This document shows positions 33,501-41,374 of a stretch of 46,504 bases of DNA, one piece after another. The stretch's first letter is position 1, and every line of letters begins with the position of its first letter. This stretch comes from Dehalococcoidia bacterium. Its GTDB lineage: Bacteria; Chloroflexota; Dehalococcoidia; Dehalococcoidales; UBA2162. The translations under genes were made by a program, and so were the position numbers. The stretch covers positions 1-46,504 of the forward strand of contig DUFA01000030.1 in assembly GCA_011191975.1 (NCBI GenBank), given 5' to 3'. The notes under the pieces were generated by a model. That model was not told the origin of the DNA and did no database searches. It saw only the letters and a program-made list of their open reading frames with translations.

Positions 33501-34688
33501 GCTAAAACCGCAACCATTCTATACTGCATGGGCATTACCCAGCATACATCCGGTACGAATAACGTGATGGCTCTCGCCAACCTGGCAATGGCGACCGGCA
33601 ATGTAGGCAAGGAAAGCACCGGGGTTAATCCGCTCAGAGGACAGAACAATGTTCAGGGCGCCTGTGATCTCGGGGCTCTCCCGAATGTATACACCGGCTA
33701 TCAACAGGTCGCCAGTGAAGAAGCCAGGGCTAAATTCGAAAAAGCCTGGGGGGCATCGCTTTCTCCCAACCCGGGCCTGACACTGGTTGAGATGATGAAC
33801 AGCATCTCGGATGGGAAAATTAGAAGCTTATACGTTATGGGAGAAGATCCTATAATCTCGGATCCCAACAGTACGCATGTGGAGGAAGCACTCAAGAAAC
33901 TTGATTTTCTGGTTGTCCAGGATATATTCATGACGAATACGGCGCAATATGCCGACGTGGTACTGCCCGGAGTCAGTTTCGCTGAGAAAGACGGTACATT
34001 CACCAATACCGAGCGAAGGGTACAACGAGTACGGAAAGCCATCGAACCCATAGGCGACAGTCGCCCGGAATGGATGGTAATCCCGGACATAGCCACCCGC
34101 CTGGGATACGAGATGAAATACAGTGGGCCCGAGGAAGTATTCGAAGAAATCCGGACATTGACCCCTACCTATGCCGGTATCAACTATACCAGGATTGAAA
34201 AAAACGGCCTGCAGTGGCCATGTCTTACTGAAGATGATGACGGAACACGATTCCTGCACCAGGGTCAGTTCTCATGCGGACTCGGCAGGTTTCAACGCAC
34301 TCCTTATAAAGAAGCTCCGGAACTCACCGATAAAGAGTATCCTATCATCCTATCCACAGGAAGAATTCTTTATCACTACCATGGCGGCAATATGACACGG
34401 CATTCGAAAGGACTTGATGAGATCAGGCCTGAAGCTGAAGTAGAGATAAATCCCGCCGATGCTGCCAGAATGGATGTGAAACAGGGAGACCTGGTAGAAC
34501 TGGAATCTCGACGCGGTAAGGTGCTAACGAAAGTTAAGATTACTGACAGGTCGCCTGAGGGTGTAGCATTCATGACCTTCCATTTCAAGGAAGCGCCCGT
34601 CAACCAGCTTACCCTCGATTCACTCGATCCGGTCGCCAAGATACCCGGTTACAAGGTAAGTTCCATACGTATAAAACCGAAAAAATAG
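30543..34688 (+). CDS. fdhA: Selenocysteine formate dehydrogenase alpha subunit with an inserted NfnB-like module (UGA = Sec838)
   Basis: 1381 residues when the UGA at 33054-33056 is read as Sec. Order: [2Fe-2S] ferredoxin domain (about 1-80); His-Cys cluster (HPHECLICDRRERC); first [4Fe-4S] C176/C179/C182/C186; a nested NfnB-like flavoprotein (about 195-670) with FAD site GSGPAGLTAAYYL at 297 and NAD(P) site GGGNVAIDAAR at 425; second [4Fe-4S] C674/C677/C680/C684; catalytic-domain [4Fe-4S] starting at C708; then the Mo/W-bisMGD domain. The active site reads DHCARL-U-HSPTVAGLA, matching E. coli FdhF and other formate dehydrogenases, including the His after Sec. Predicted reaction: formate/CO2 interconversion coupled to cofactors via the flavin module. 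It is divergent from the nuoE operon. Confidence 0.93.
33054..33086 (+). other. UGA-Sec codon and bacterial SECIS hairpin of fdhA
   Basis: UGA at 33054-33056. CGUGGCC (33068-33074) and GGCCACG (33080-33086) form a perfect 7-bp stem with the loop GGUCU (33075-33079), 19-23 nt after the UGA. The E. coli fdhF SECIS, the reference SelB-binding element, also presents GGUCU at its apex. Downstream reading continues in frame to 34688. Confidence 0.92.
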
Positions 34689-34727
34689 AATCCGTTATAC
34701 ATGTAATATACAGCGGGTAGCTGACAG

Positions 34728-35006
34728 CTACCCGCTTTTATCATCGGATGTATTGGTATGGTTACTATTTCCCGCTTTTTCTTTAAACGGTGTGAGGAGG
34801 TAGTCTAGGCCATTGATCCTGATTTCATACAGGGATTCCAGGAGTATTCCTATCTTACCGGACGGATATCCCTTTCTATGAAACCATACAAGGTAAGGTT
34901 CTGGAAGGTCACACAGAACCCGGTCTTTATACCTGCCGAAAGTCATTCGCATGCGGGTAAGTTGGATAAGAATTTCAGGATCGAAAGACGGATTATTCTG
35001 TTTCAT
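34728..35006 (-). CDS. DUF3820 family protein
   Basis: 92 residues from the ATG at 35006, which has AGGAAAG upstream; an alternative in-frame start at 35018 gives four more residues. The family core is clear: RMRMTFGRYKDRVLCDLPEP followed by YLVWFHRKGYP, where the G-x-Y/K-x(2)-P/L-x-D-L-P pattern defines DUF3820, also found appended to exonuclease domains. It overlaps the end of the MYG1-like gene by 14 bp, so the two are translationally coupled. The tail is hydrophilic. Function is unknown, possibly nucleic-acid related. Confidence 0.75.
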   Translation of the reverse strand: MKQNNPSFDPEILIQLTRMRMTFGRYKDRVLCDLPEPYLVWFHRKGYPSGKIGILLESLYEIRINGLDYLLTPFKEKAGNSNHTNTSDDKSG

Positions 35007-35811
35007 CTTTCCTGACAACCGCTTTACTTACAAGGTTAATAAGTTCATCTACGGGCAATTTATTCCTGGTTTTCGCTAAGAATCCGTTTTTATGTGCAAA
35101 AGATATCCGTTCATCATCTGAAACCAGAGTCAGGTCAATCGGGGTACCTTCGTAACGGAAAATCCGCCATCCGTCATCACGCCGATCCATTGAAATAACT
35201 ATGTCGGGAGGATTATCTTCCAGTCGCCGGAATTCTTCAAGCCCGATCGTTTCTCTTGTCTTACTTATCACAGCGGGAACTCCCGAAATTTCAAGTCGTG
35301 TACCGCTTCGTAAAACTTCTATCTGGTTTTTTAGCTTGTCGGCTTCTTCAATCAGGTACTTACCGAAACTCCTAAGCAAGGGGATAGTTTTCTCAACGTC
35401 AGACGCAAAACGAGCCGCGAGCCAGTCTTCTACAGGATTCCGGTTTATCAGATCATCTCCGGCGTTAAACTTGGTCGAGCTCACACGTGATCCGTAACGG
35501 TCCACTTCGTCCTTAAAATCCCACCACGGCATAATAGACAATCGTTCGGTCAAACCAAGATATTCGGCTACAAGGATAAACGATGCCGGGCATTCGAGCG
35601 ATTGGTGATGATCGAAATTATGTTTCTCTGGTTCGTATCTATCCCCTATATCTATCACCCAGATATCCGGATCTTCCAGTTCTTCCAGTATCGGTTCGCG
35701 CCGTTCGATATGAAAATCCGTATTTTCATACACAGCGAGTAACAGACTGACAGCCGTTACGTCATCGAAATGGGCGCTGCCGGGATGCGTAATGATTTTT
35801 TGGTCTTTCAT
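34993..35811 (-). CDS. MYG1-like metal-dependent phosphohydrolase / exonuclease family
   Basis: 272 residues. The N-terminal THPGSAHFDDVTAVSLLLA and IDIGDRYEPEKHNFDHHQS match the metal-binding HxGxxHxDD and DHH-type motifs of the MYG1/UPF0160 family. Eukaryotic MYG1 is a 3'-5' RNA exonuclease; bacterial members are little studied. The second half (about 130-270) is less conserved. It overlaps the DUF3820 gene downstream, which supports a role in nucleic-acid turnover. The ATG at 35811 follows a CAGGAA. Confidence 0.75.
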   Translation of the reverse strand: MKDQKIITHPGSAHFDDVTAVSLLLAVYENTDFHIERREPILEELEDPDIWVIDIGDRYEPEKHNFDHHQSLECPASFILVAEYLGLTERLSIMPWWDFKDEVDRYGSRVSSTKFNAGDDLINRNPVEDWLAARFASDVEKTIPLLRSFGKYLIEEADKLKNQIEVLRSGTRLEISGVPAVISKTRETIGLEEFRRLEDNPPDIVISMDRRDDGWRIFRYEGTPIDLTLVSDDERISFAHKNGFLAKTRNKLPVDELINLVSKAVVRKDETE

Positions 35812-35945
35812 TTCCTGTTACCTATCATATCCCAATCATTCATATATTATAAAGGCTCTTTCGAATAACCGGTACTTCACTTGGAATATTAGCAACTATC
35901 CGGTAGAATTGTGTGAATGTATAGTTCTCATGAGGTACATATAAT

Positions 35946-37118
35946 ATGAAGATAATAAGCATTGAATGCGTACCTGTTTCATTAAAATTCGCCAAGCCGA
36001 TGATTATGGCAGGCGGAGCCGAGTTAGCTTCTGATGTTGTTGTCGTTAAGATACAAACCGATGAGGGGATCACCGGTATATGTGAGACCGGGGGAACTTC
36101 TCCCTGGTACATGGGTGAAAGCCAGGATTCGATGATGCACAACATCAACAAGGTTTACGGTCCCCAGATACTCCTGGGAGAGGATCCTTTCAAGATAGAA
36201 CAGATAGTCGCCAGAATGGACAGAGCCGTACGGACAAATTACCAGTCGAAAGCGGTGATAGACTACTGCCTGCATGATATCAAGGGAAAGGCGTTGAATA
36301 CTCCTGTATATAACCTTCTGGGTGGACTGTCCAATGAGAAAATACCCCTCTGCTTCGTAATGTCTTCGGATACTCCAGAGATAGTAGCCGCTGATGGTGA
36401 AAAGCTACTTAATGCCGGTTTCAGGAGCCTGAAACTTAAGGTTGGACTTCGAAGTCTCGAAGAGGATGTGGAAATAGTTGCCGCTCTGAGAGAAGCCGTG
36501 GGCGACAAAGCACGCATAATGATAGACGCCAACGGCGGCTGGCATTATAACCAGGCTCTACACACGCTGAAAGCGTTGGAGAAATATGACTTGTTCCTGG
36601 TAGAACAACCGGTCCCGCGCTGGGACTATGAAGGTATGGCAAGACTACGCCGCAAGATAGACATCCCGGTGTTCGCCGATGAAGCGGCGGTTGAACTGAG
36701 TGACCTTCATCGCCTGATAACGATGGATGCGGTCGATGGTTTATTCCTCAAGATACCGAAAGCCGGCGGTCTTCTGAAATCGCAGAAGTGGGTGAGTATC
36801 GCCCAGAGCGCCGATATCATGGTTATGTGCGGCTGCATGATCAACTCCGGGATCGGGGCCGCTTCTGAAGCTCATTTCCTGGCAGCCATTGACTGGATGG
36901 GAAAGGTCGAACAGGAATCCATCGGTCCCTTGAATCTTTACAACCGCCCGGATACGGTAAATCCACCTCTCACCGGTGATTTAGCTAAAAAGGGTGTCCA
37001 TTATGAAGGTGGTTATCTTTATCCGCCCAACGGACCCGGACTCGGTGTAGAACTGGACGAAGAGGTAATGAATGCCTTGATAACTCCCGGGAAAGAAGCC
37101 ACGGTCATCAGCCTGTAA
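35946..37118 (+). CDS. Mandelate racemase / muconate lactonizing enzyme family protein
   Basis: 390 residues with the enolase-superfamily plan: an alpha+beta capping domain (about 1-125) ending KALNTPVYNLLGG, then a TIM barrel. Visible catalytic elements are KLKVG (Lys region at the end of strand 2), the metal ligands Asp in MIDANGGW, Glu in LVEQPVP and Asp/Glu in VFADEAA, and KIPKAGG. It would abstract an alpha proton from a carboxylate, giving racemisation, cycloisomerisation or dehydration. The substrate cannot be inferred. It is a single gene between divergent and convergent neighbours, with a GAGGT before the ATG. Confidence 0.9.
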   Translation: MKIISIECVPVSLKFAKPMIMAGGAELASDVVVVKIQTDEGITGICETGGTSPWYMGESQDSMMHNINKVYGPQILLGEDPFKIEQIVARMDRAVRTNYQSKAVIDYCLHDIKGKALNTPVYNLLGGLSNEKIPLCFVMSSDTPEIVAADGEKLLNAGFRSLKLKVGLRSLEEDVEIVAALREAVGDKARIMIDANGGWHYNQALHTLKALEKYDLFLVEQPVPRWDYEGMARLRRKIDIPVFADEAAVELSDLHRLITMDAVDGLFLKIPKAGGLLKSQKWVSIAQSADIMVMCGCMINSGIGAASEAHFLAAIDWMGKVEQESIGPLNLYNRPDTVNPPLTGDLAKKGVHYEGGYLYPPNGPGLGVELDEEVMNALITPGKEATVISL

Positions 37119-37176
37119 AGTGTTCAGGTCTGACCGCAGACATATCAGGTTTGAAATCTTATTTCATTTATGATAT

Positions 37177-38367
37177 CTAGGATACTTTTACCACAAGGGC
37201 AGCAGCGGTATCACCAGCAGCACAACCTGCAAATAGGCCATATCCGCCACCAAGTTTCACCAGTTCCTCGATAAGTTCTATCGTGCAGCGTGCTCCCGTA
37301 GGGCCTTGCGGATGCCCGAATATCAGCGAACTTCCGTAGTTATTGAAAATATCATCCGGAATTTTCATCAGGCTGCCCATGACGATATCGTTTATGGTAA
37401 ACGGATTATGGGTTTTTACCGCTGACAGGTCCTTTACTTCTACATCTGCATTGTTAAGAGCCATTTCAGCAGCCGGCGTGACAGCGGCCGCCATCCTGGC
37501 CGGCTTGGCTCTTGCAGAGCCATAACTCAGTAACTGAATGGTTACTCCTTTATCCTTACTCAACTCCGCGGCTCTTTCTTGTGTCGTGACAATAACACCG
37601 GCATTCGCGTCAGCAGGATGGGTCTGAGCGCCATAGGTAATACAGCCACCCTCGACCGTCGGCTTTAGCGGTGCCAACCCTTCTGCAGTATTCGGCCTGA
37701 CACCCTCATCAGCATCGACAATGATAGTTTTCTTCCTGCTTAGGTTTACTTCAACCGGGATCATGTATCCTTTCTGGAATTCCCTGTCGTTTTCCAGGCT
37801 CATCGCATATTGTTCGTATCGGCGTATTGCCATTGTGTCCGATTCTTCCTTGGTAATACCGCCGAAATCTGTAGCTACGAACTCCGCGGTTTCCACCATC
37901 AGGTGACCTGCATAGGGATCGGTGAAATTATCAGTCATCCAGTTTTCACTGATTACTTCGCCACTGGAACCGAGGGGATTCGCCCAGGCCAAATGAGGAG
38001 AATTCGAGGTACGATCAGCGGCTGCCGCCAGTACCGTTTTATACATCCCTGTTTCCACTCCCGCGGCGGCGGTATAAATGCAGGTAGCGCTGGTCGCACA
38101 TGCCTGGCTTATCATTGGTCCGCTAATTTTATCATTCCCCATCATTGCACAGAACCATGGTGTCATATGAAACCATTTAGGCTGTGCCACCGTACTCCCC
38201 AGAACACAGCCATCGAATATATCGGGCGTATAACCTCTCAATTCCAGGAATTTCCTGGCGGTTGCGGCACCTAACTCTATTGCATTGGCGCTTTGAAACG
38301 ACATCTGCCATCTTGAGAAAGGTGACGACCAATAACCTTTATACGGAATATAAGCTTTTTGAAACAT
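37177..38367 (-). CDS. Thiolase-family protein (acetyl-CoA acetyltransferase-like)
   Basis: 396 residues. The thiolase fold is recognisable: nucleophilic Cys90 in ISQACATSATCIYTAAAGVE, NPFTIND at the usual NEAFA position, GHPQGPTGARC with the catalytic His, and the second Cys in FAGCAAGDTAAALVV. Sequence around these is unusual compared with canonical thiolases and closer to the thiolase-like lipid-transfer/SCP-x branch. It could cleave or form a 3-ketoacyl-CoA. It is monocistronic, convergent with the enolase-superfamily gene. Confidence 0.85.
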   Translation of the reverse strand: MFQKAYIPYKGYWSSPFSRWQMSFQSANAIELGAATARKFLELRGYTPDIFDGCVLGSTVAQPKWFHMTPWFCAMMGNDKISGPMISQACATSATCIYTAAAGVETGMYKTVLAAAADRTSNSPHLAWANPLGSSGEVISENWMTDNFTDPYAGHLMVETAEFVATDFGGITKEESDTMAIRRYEQYAMSLENDREFQKGYMIPVEVNLSRKKTIIVDADEGVRPNTAEGLAPLKPTVEGGCITYGAQTHPADANAGVIVTTQERAAELSKDKGVTIQLLSYGSARAKPARMAAAVTPAAEMALNNADVEVKDLSAVKTHNPFTINDIVMGSLMKIPDDIFNNYGSSLIFGHPQGPTGARCTIELIEELVKLGGGYGLFAGCAAGDTAAALVVKVS

Positions 38368-38540
38368 AATCTATCCTTCAAATATATTTCTTCAGAATTA
38401 TGGGGGGAATGCCAACTAATTGTATATTTCGATTATGAAAAAAGTCAAAATAATCCGATTCCGGACAAAACAATACCGATAATTGATACTGATATCATGT
38501 CTCACAAGTGCGCTGGAAAAGTCATATGGATTATACCGAA

Positions 38541-38644
38541 TCCGCTCATGGTTCGATAAACTCACCATGAGCGGAAAAGATAGCTTTATACCATTCATCC
38601 TGAATCTTACTACTGCTCATCCTTCGACAGACTCAGGATGAGCA
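38541..38644. repeat. Pair of REP-like palindromic repeats
   Basis: Two related hairpins occur in tandem. TCCGCTCATGG (38541-38551) pairs with CCATGAGCGGA (38565-38575). TGCTCATCC (38614-38622) pairs with GGATGAGCA (38636-38644). Their 13-nt loops, TTCGATAAACTCA and TTCGACAGACTCA, are nearly identical, and the stems share the GCTCATSS core. This is the widespread TTCGACAGRCTCA-type dispersed repeat. It fills most of the spacer 38368-38681, where no gene is seen. Confidence 0.7.
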
Positions 38645-38681
38645 AATTTTTCAAGATATTTCGCAAACGCAATACCATCAC

Positions 38682-38939
38682 TTATTTATACACTATCTTC
38701 CTGACAGTCTCATACGATAATCCGTACTCCTCAGCTAATTCCTCTATAGAAACCTTGTGAAAGTATTTGTTCCGTATCTCTTCGTTTCGTTCTTTGTAGA
38801 AACGCCTTCCACCTGAATTCTCTCCCCATTTTTTACGTCCCCTGCTCTTCGGAATATACAGAGTTTCGCCTTCCACAAATTTCTGCACTTCCCTAAGTAA
38901 TTTGTCTGGCAATATGTCAGATGCTTTTTTATATTTCAT
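38682..38939 (-). CDS. CD3324-family helix-turn-helix protein
   Basis: 85 residues from the ATG at 38939 (GGAAAG 7 nt upstream), preferred to a TTG three bases earlier. The N-terminal ASDILPDKLLREVQKFVEGE followed by TLYIPKS, and the ending SIEELAEEYGLSYETVRKIV, match the small CD3324 family related to Mor-type transcription activators. The C-terminal helix-turn-helix should bind DNA. It directly follows the unknown protein at 38957-39997 (17-bp gap), probably as one operon. Confidence 0.8.
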   Translation of the reverse strand: MKYKKASDILPDKLLREVQKFVEGETLYIPKSRGRKKWGENSGGRRFYKERNEEIRNKYFHKVSIEELAEEYGLSYETVRKIVYK

Positions 38940-38956
38940 CAATTACTTTCCGGTCA

Positions 38957-39997
38957 CTATTGATTAGCACTCAAGAAATCCTTAACGGTATCGTATGACT
39001 CTATAGATACGCCCTTCTTTTCTATTACCGAGATTATTTTCTTCTCAAGGATTTCTGCCTGCTTTCGATATGCTGCTAAATCACTGAAATTAAATGAACC
39101 CAGTAAATCAAGCTCTTCTAGACCGAATTCGTCAGTGACGATATCAAGTTCGCTTTGCAGGAAGCATCCCCGCATAAAGGCTAGTACCGGTTCATCACGG
39201 TCACACCAGTGATATACCTCTCTCCAGGCGTAACTCAGCTCCTGGTACCAGTGGGCAAGATCAGTATAATTCTGGTCAACCCATCTCTTTTCCGGCTCTC
39301 CCTTTTTACCGGCAAAATACCGCCTGGTAGAGGATATTAGCTCATGGCACAACTGCTTGATTTCTCCGGTTGCGCCAGCCTTGATGATATCTTCCTGAAG
39401 CCGGAGTAAGTTTTCCGGTATATCCTTCATTTCCAGCAAATCCTGTTTGGCGTTCATATACCCGGTCCTGAAATATTTCCCATTAGTGTACGCTACTGCA
39501 TTAAGCAAGTAATTCAGGATATGACCCGCCGCTTTTCTTACCTTGAAGAGTTCATCCTCGAACATCATCGTCTGGTATAGTTCCATAGCCACGTTTACTT
39601 TCTCAAGCGCCTTTTTCAGTACGAATTGAGAATCACTTAAATGATCCTTCAATCTTTTCTGGAGTTCGAGAAACCTCTCCTTATCCTCTTCGGTCCTGTA
39701 ATAAAGGATCTCAGCTTCACCCACGCAGGGAGCGTTGTCTTCGTCAAGCTCCGTCATTCTTTCAATTCGTTCCCACGACATCGGAAACAGGTCGTATCCT
39801 ATACCATCGATAATAAACGTCTTTGCTAAAGCGTATGCCTTATCAGTAGCCGGGAAAAAGAAACTGATTTGAGCCAGTTCGGCATCTCCCGGCAATCTGT
39901 AACTGTTGTGACCTATGAGGAGTTGTACGTCGTCTTTATATTCGGTTTTAATCTTATTTGTTGCCCAGTTGTCCAGTTTACTCATTTTAGAACTCAT
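38957..39997 (-). CDS. Uncharacterised protein, possible degenerate nucleotidyltransferase N-terminus
   Basis: 346 residues, soluble. The N-terminal third (VQLLIGHNSYRLPGDAELAQ, SFFFPATDKAYALAKTF, IDGIGYDLFPMSWERIERM) has a nucleotidyltransferase-like feel but no G-S plus D-x-D catalytic motif. The remainder is strongly helical and charged (for example EKVNVAMELYQTMMFEDELF) and could resemble a HEPN-like or other helical domain. The ATG has a perfect-looking GGAGG. It is co-transcribed with the CD3324-type HTH gene. I do not recognise a characterised family. Confidence 0.6.
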   Translation of the reverse strand: MSSKMSKLDNWATNKIKTEYKDDVQLLIGHNSYRLPGDAELAQISFFFPATDKAYALAKTFIIDGIGYDLFPMSWERIERMTELDEDNAPCVGEAEILYYRTEEDKERFLELQKRLKDHLSDSQFVLKKALEKVNVAMELYQTMMFEDELFKVRKAAGHILNYLLNAVAYTNGKYFRTGYMNAKQDLLEMKDIPENLLRLQEDIIKAGATGEIKQLCHELISSTRRYFAGKKGEPEKRWVDQNYTDLAHWYQELSYAWREVYHWCDRDEPVLAFMRGCFLQSELDIVTDEFGLEELDLLGSFNFSDLAAYRKQAEILEKKIISVIEKKGVSIESYDTVKDFLSANQ

Positions 39998-40137
39998 AGT
40001 ATCCTCCAGTTACCATTTGATGCGTAAGCTTATGGACACAGTATATAGTTGGGATCACTGGTGTTCAATACCGAGTTCGGTTATAAGTATTCTTTGCCTG
40101 AGTATGATGGTTTGAAATTGTAGCAGATCAAGATAAC

Positions 40138-40167
40138 AGGCGGTCCGGCTAAATAGCCGGACCGCCT
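40138..40167 (-). terminator. Hairpin terminator after the methyltransferase gene
   Basis: AGGCGGTCCGGCT (40138-40150) and AGCCGGACCGCCT (40155-40167) form a 13-bp GC-rich stem with a 4-nt loop, 5 bp past the methyltransferase stop. The T-run is weak (GTTAT), so termination may be partly factor-dependent. Confidence 0.7.
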
Positions 40168-40172
40168 ATACA

Positions 40173-41045
40173 TCATGCAGTAATGATCACGTAATTTTCT
40201 CCCACTCTTTCCAACCTTACCGACTCAAATCCGGCGGCTTTCAGTATTTTCTCCTCATGGGCCACAGTAAGCGGTATATCAATATGGTATATCTGTGATT
40301 TTTCGATTTCACCATTCTCAATCAAACTCAGAAACTTCTCTCTTCGAGTTAATTCTTCCTCTTCTGTAAGTGAAATATAGTCATGTATCAACAACACTCC
40401 GTCTGGTTTTAATGCACGCTTTATCTTCCTGTACAATTCCAGCTTATCTTCTGCGAGCAGGTGATGCAGTGTACTGCAGGCAATCACATAGTCGAATTTC
40501 TCTTTACCAAACTCCATCTTAAGGTACGATTTACACATTATCTCTAAATTATCGATGTATTCAGGATACTTTTCACGCAGTATATAAAGCATCTTTTCTG
40601 ACACATCGACACAGACTACATGAGCGTTCGGGACTTTATCGAAAACATACTTGAGTTCAGCGCCGGTACCGCAACCCAGGTCCAGAATCGATAAAGGATC
40701 TTTCATAACAGGAATGGCTTTTAACAGTGATATGAAACCTGTTTCATGGAGATCGCTGTTTTCACTCATGTGGAGATCATAATCATCTGCCCTCCTGTCA
40801 AAGAACGCACCCATAGCTTCATACTTCTCCAGGTTCCTGAACCACTTATAGATATCCCTTACTTCACCTTCGACCGTACGTTTACCCAGATACCTGAAAC
40901 CGTTCTCCTCCAGAAGGTCTTCTACAGACTCATTGTTTTTCGGGACAAGGCAGGTAATCTCATCCAGTTCAGGATTCACTTCTAAATATTCCGATATAAA
41001 TTCGTCGGATATATCCGTATGTGAAATTAAATGTTCGTTTTGCAT
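40173..41045 (-). CDS. Class I SAM-dependent methyltransferase
   Basis: 290 residues. An N-terminal extension of about 90 residues precedes a methyltransferase-12/25-type core: motif I ILDLGCGTGAELKYVFD, motif II VVCVDVSEKML, and motif IV FDYVIACSTLHHLLAED, then KRALKPDGVLLIHDY. The substrate is unknown; the extension (LDEITCLVPKNNESVEDLLE) is not recognised. The ATG at 41045 has AGGAG upstream. Just 5' of the ribosome site lies an intrinsic terminator (41068-41104), so expression may depend on read-through from the leader described separately. Confidence 0.88.
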   Translation of the reverse strand: MQNEHLISHTDISDEFISEYLEVNPELDEITCLVPKNNESVEDLLEENGFRYLGKRTVEGEVRDIYKWFRNLEKYEAMGAFFDRRADDYDLHMSENSDLHETGFISLLKAIPVMKDPLSILDLGCGTGAELKYVFDKVPNAHVVCVDVSEKMLYILREKYPEYIDNLEIMCKSYLKMEFGKEKFDYVIACSTLHHLLAEDKLELYRKIKRALKPDGVLLIHDYISLTEEEELTRREKFLSLIENGEIEKSQIYHIDIPLTVAHEEKILKAAGFESVRLERVGENYVIITA

Positions 41046-41067
41046 TACTGTATTCTCCTTTTACAAT

Positions 41068-41104
41068 AAAAAAGCACGCCGGAATGCCAAGTAAAACGGC
41101 GTGC
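41068..41104 (-). terminator. Intrinsic terminator in the leader of the methyltransferase gene
   Basis: On the minus strand GCACGCCG (41104-41097) pairs with CGGCGTGC (41081-41074), followed at once by TTTTTT. It lies only about 25 nt before the methyltransferase start, after the small transcript unit 41132-41290. It is either the end of a separate small RNA or gene, or an attenuator. Confidence 0.75.
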
Positions 41105-41131
41105 CATCCGTGTATTATCTAAATTTCAGTA

Positions 41132-41263
41132 TTATTTATTATCAAATGCCGCTTCACTCAATTTCTTCACGAAACAGAGCTTTAAAAAAGATAGATTATC
41201 TCCCTCGTGAAAAGCTAAGCAATAGCTGGCACAGTATACCTCCTGATTTTTAACCTTTTTCAT
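41132..41263 (-). CDS. Possible small protein (43 aa) or leader RNA, unknown
   Basis: An open frame of 43 codons runs from ATG 41263 to TAA 41132. It is Cys-rich and protein-like: EVYCASYCLAFHEGDNLSFL, then KLCFVKKLSEAAFDNK. The start is a problem. The ATG overlaps the TATAAT of the promoter at 41262-41290, so it would lie before the transcription start. A strong AGGAGGT (41244-41238) instead precedes a GTG (41232) in another frame that stops after five codons. It could be a decayed small gene, a leader peptide system, or an RNA with the stem TTCACGA/TCGTGAA. Confidence 0.3.
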   Translation of the reverse strand: MKKVKNQEVYCASYCLAFHEGDNLSFLKLCFVKKLSEAAFDNK

Positions 41264-41290
41264 TATAGTTGGTAAACATGTGTGTGGCAA
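41262..41290 (-). promoter_or_regulatory. Sigma-70-type promoter, minus strand
   Basis: TTGCCA (41290-41285), 17-bp spacer, TATAAT (41267-41262) on the minus strand. A transcript would start near 41255 and end at the terminator near 41068, about 185 nt. Confidence 0.65.
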
Positions 41291-41374
41291 TATGGATAAT
41301 TAAAAAAACGGCTGGAAATCTCGGAGTCATGTGAGTAATATATCTATAACTAATGACAGAAAAGGAGAATATTA

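Noticed and set aside
33069-34688. Separate molybdopterin oxidoreductase gene starting at GTG 33069
   Set aside because: The GTG is Val of the conserved HSPTVAGLA segment after Sec; the true start is 30543.
38416-38598. 60-residue ORF containing VSLSNHER
   Set aside because: This peptide is a translation of the palindromic repeat and is a common false gene call.
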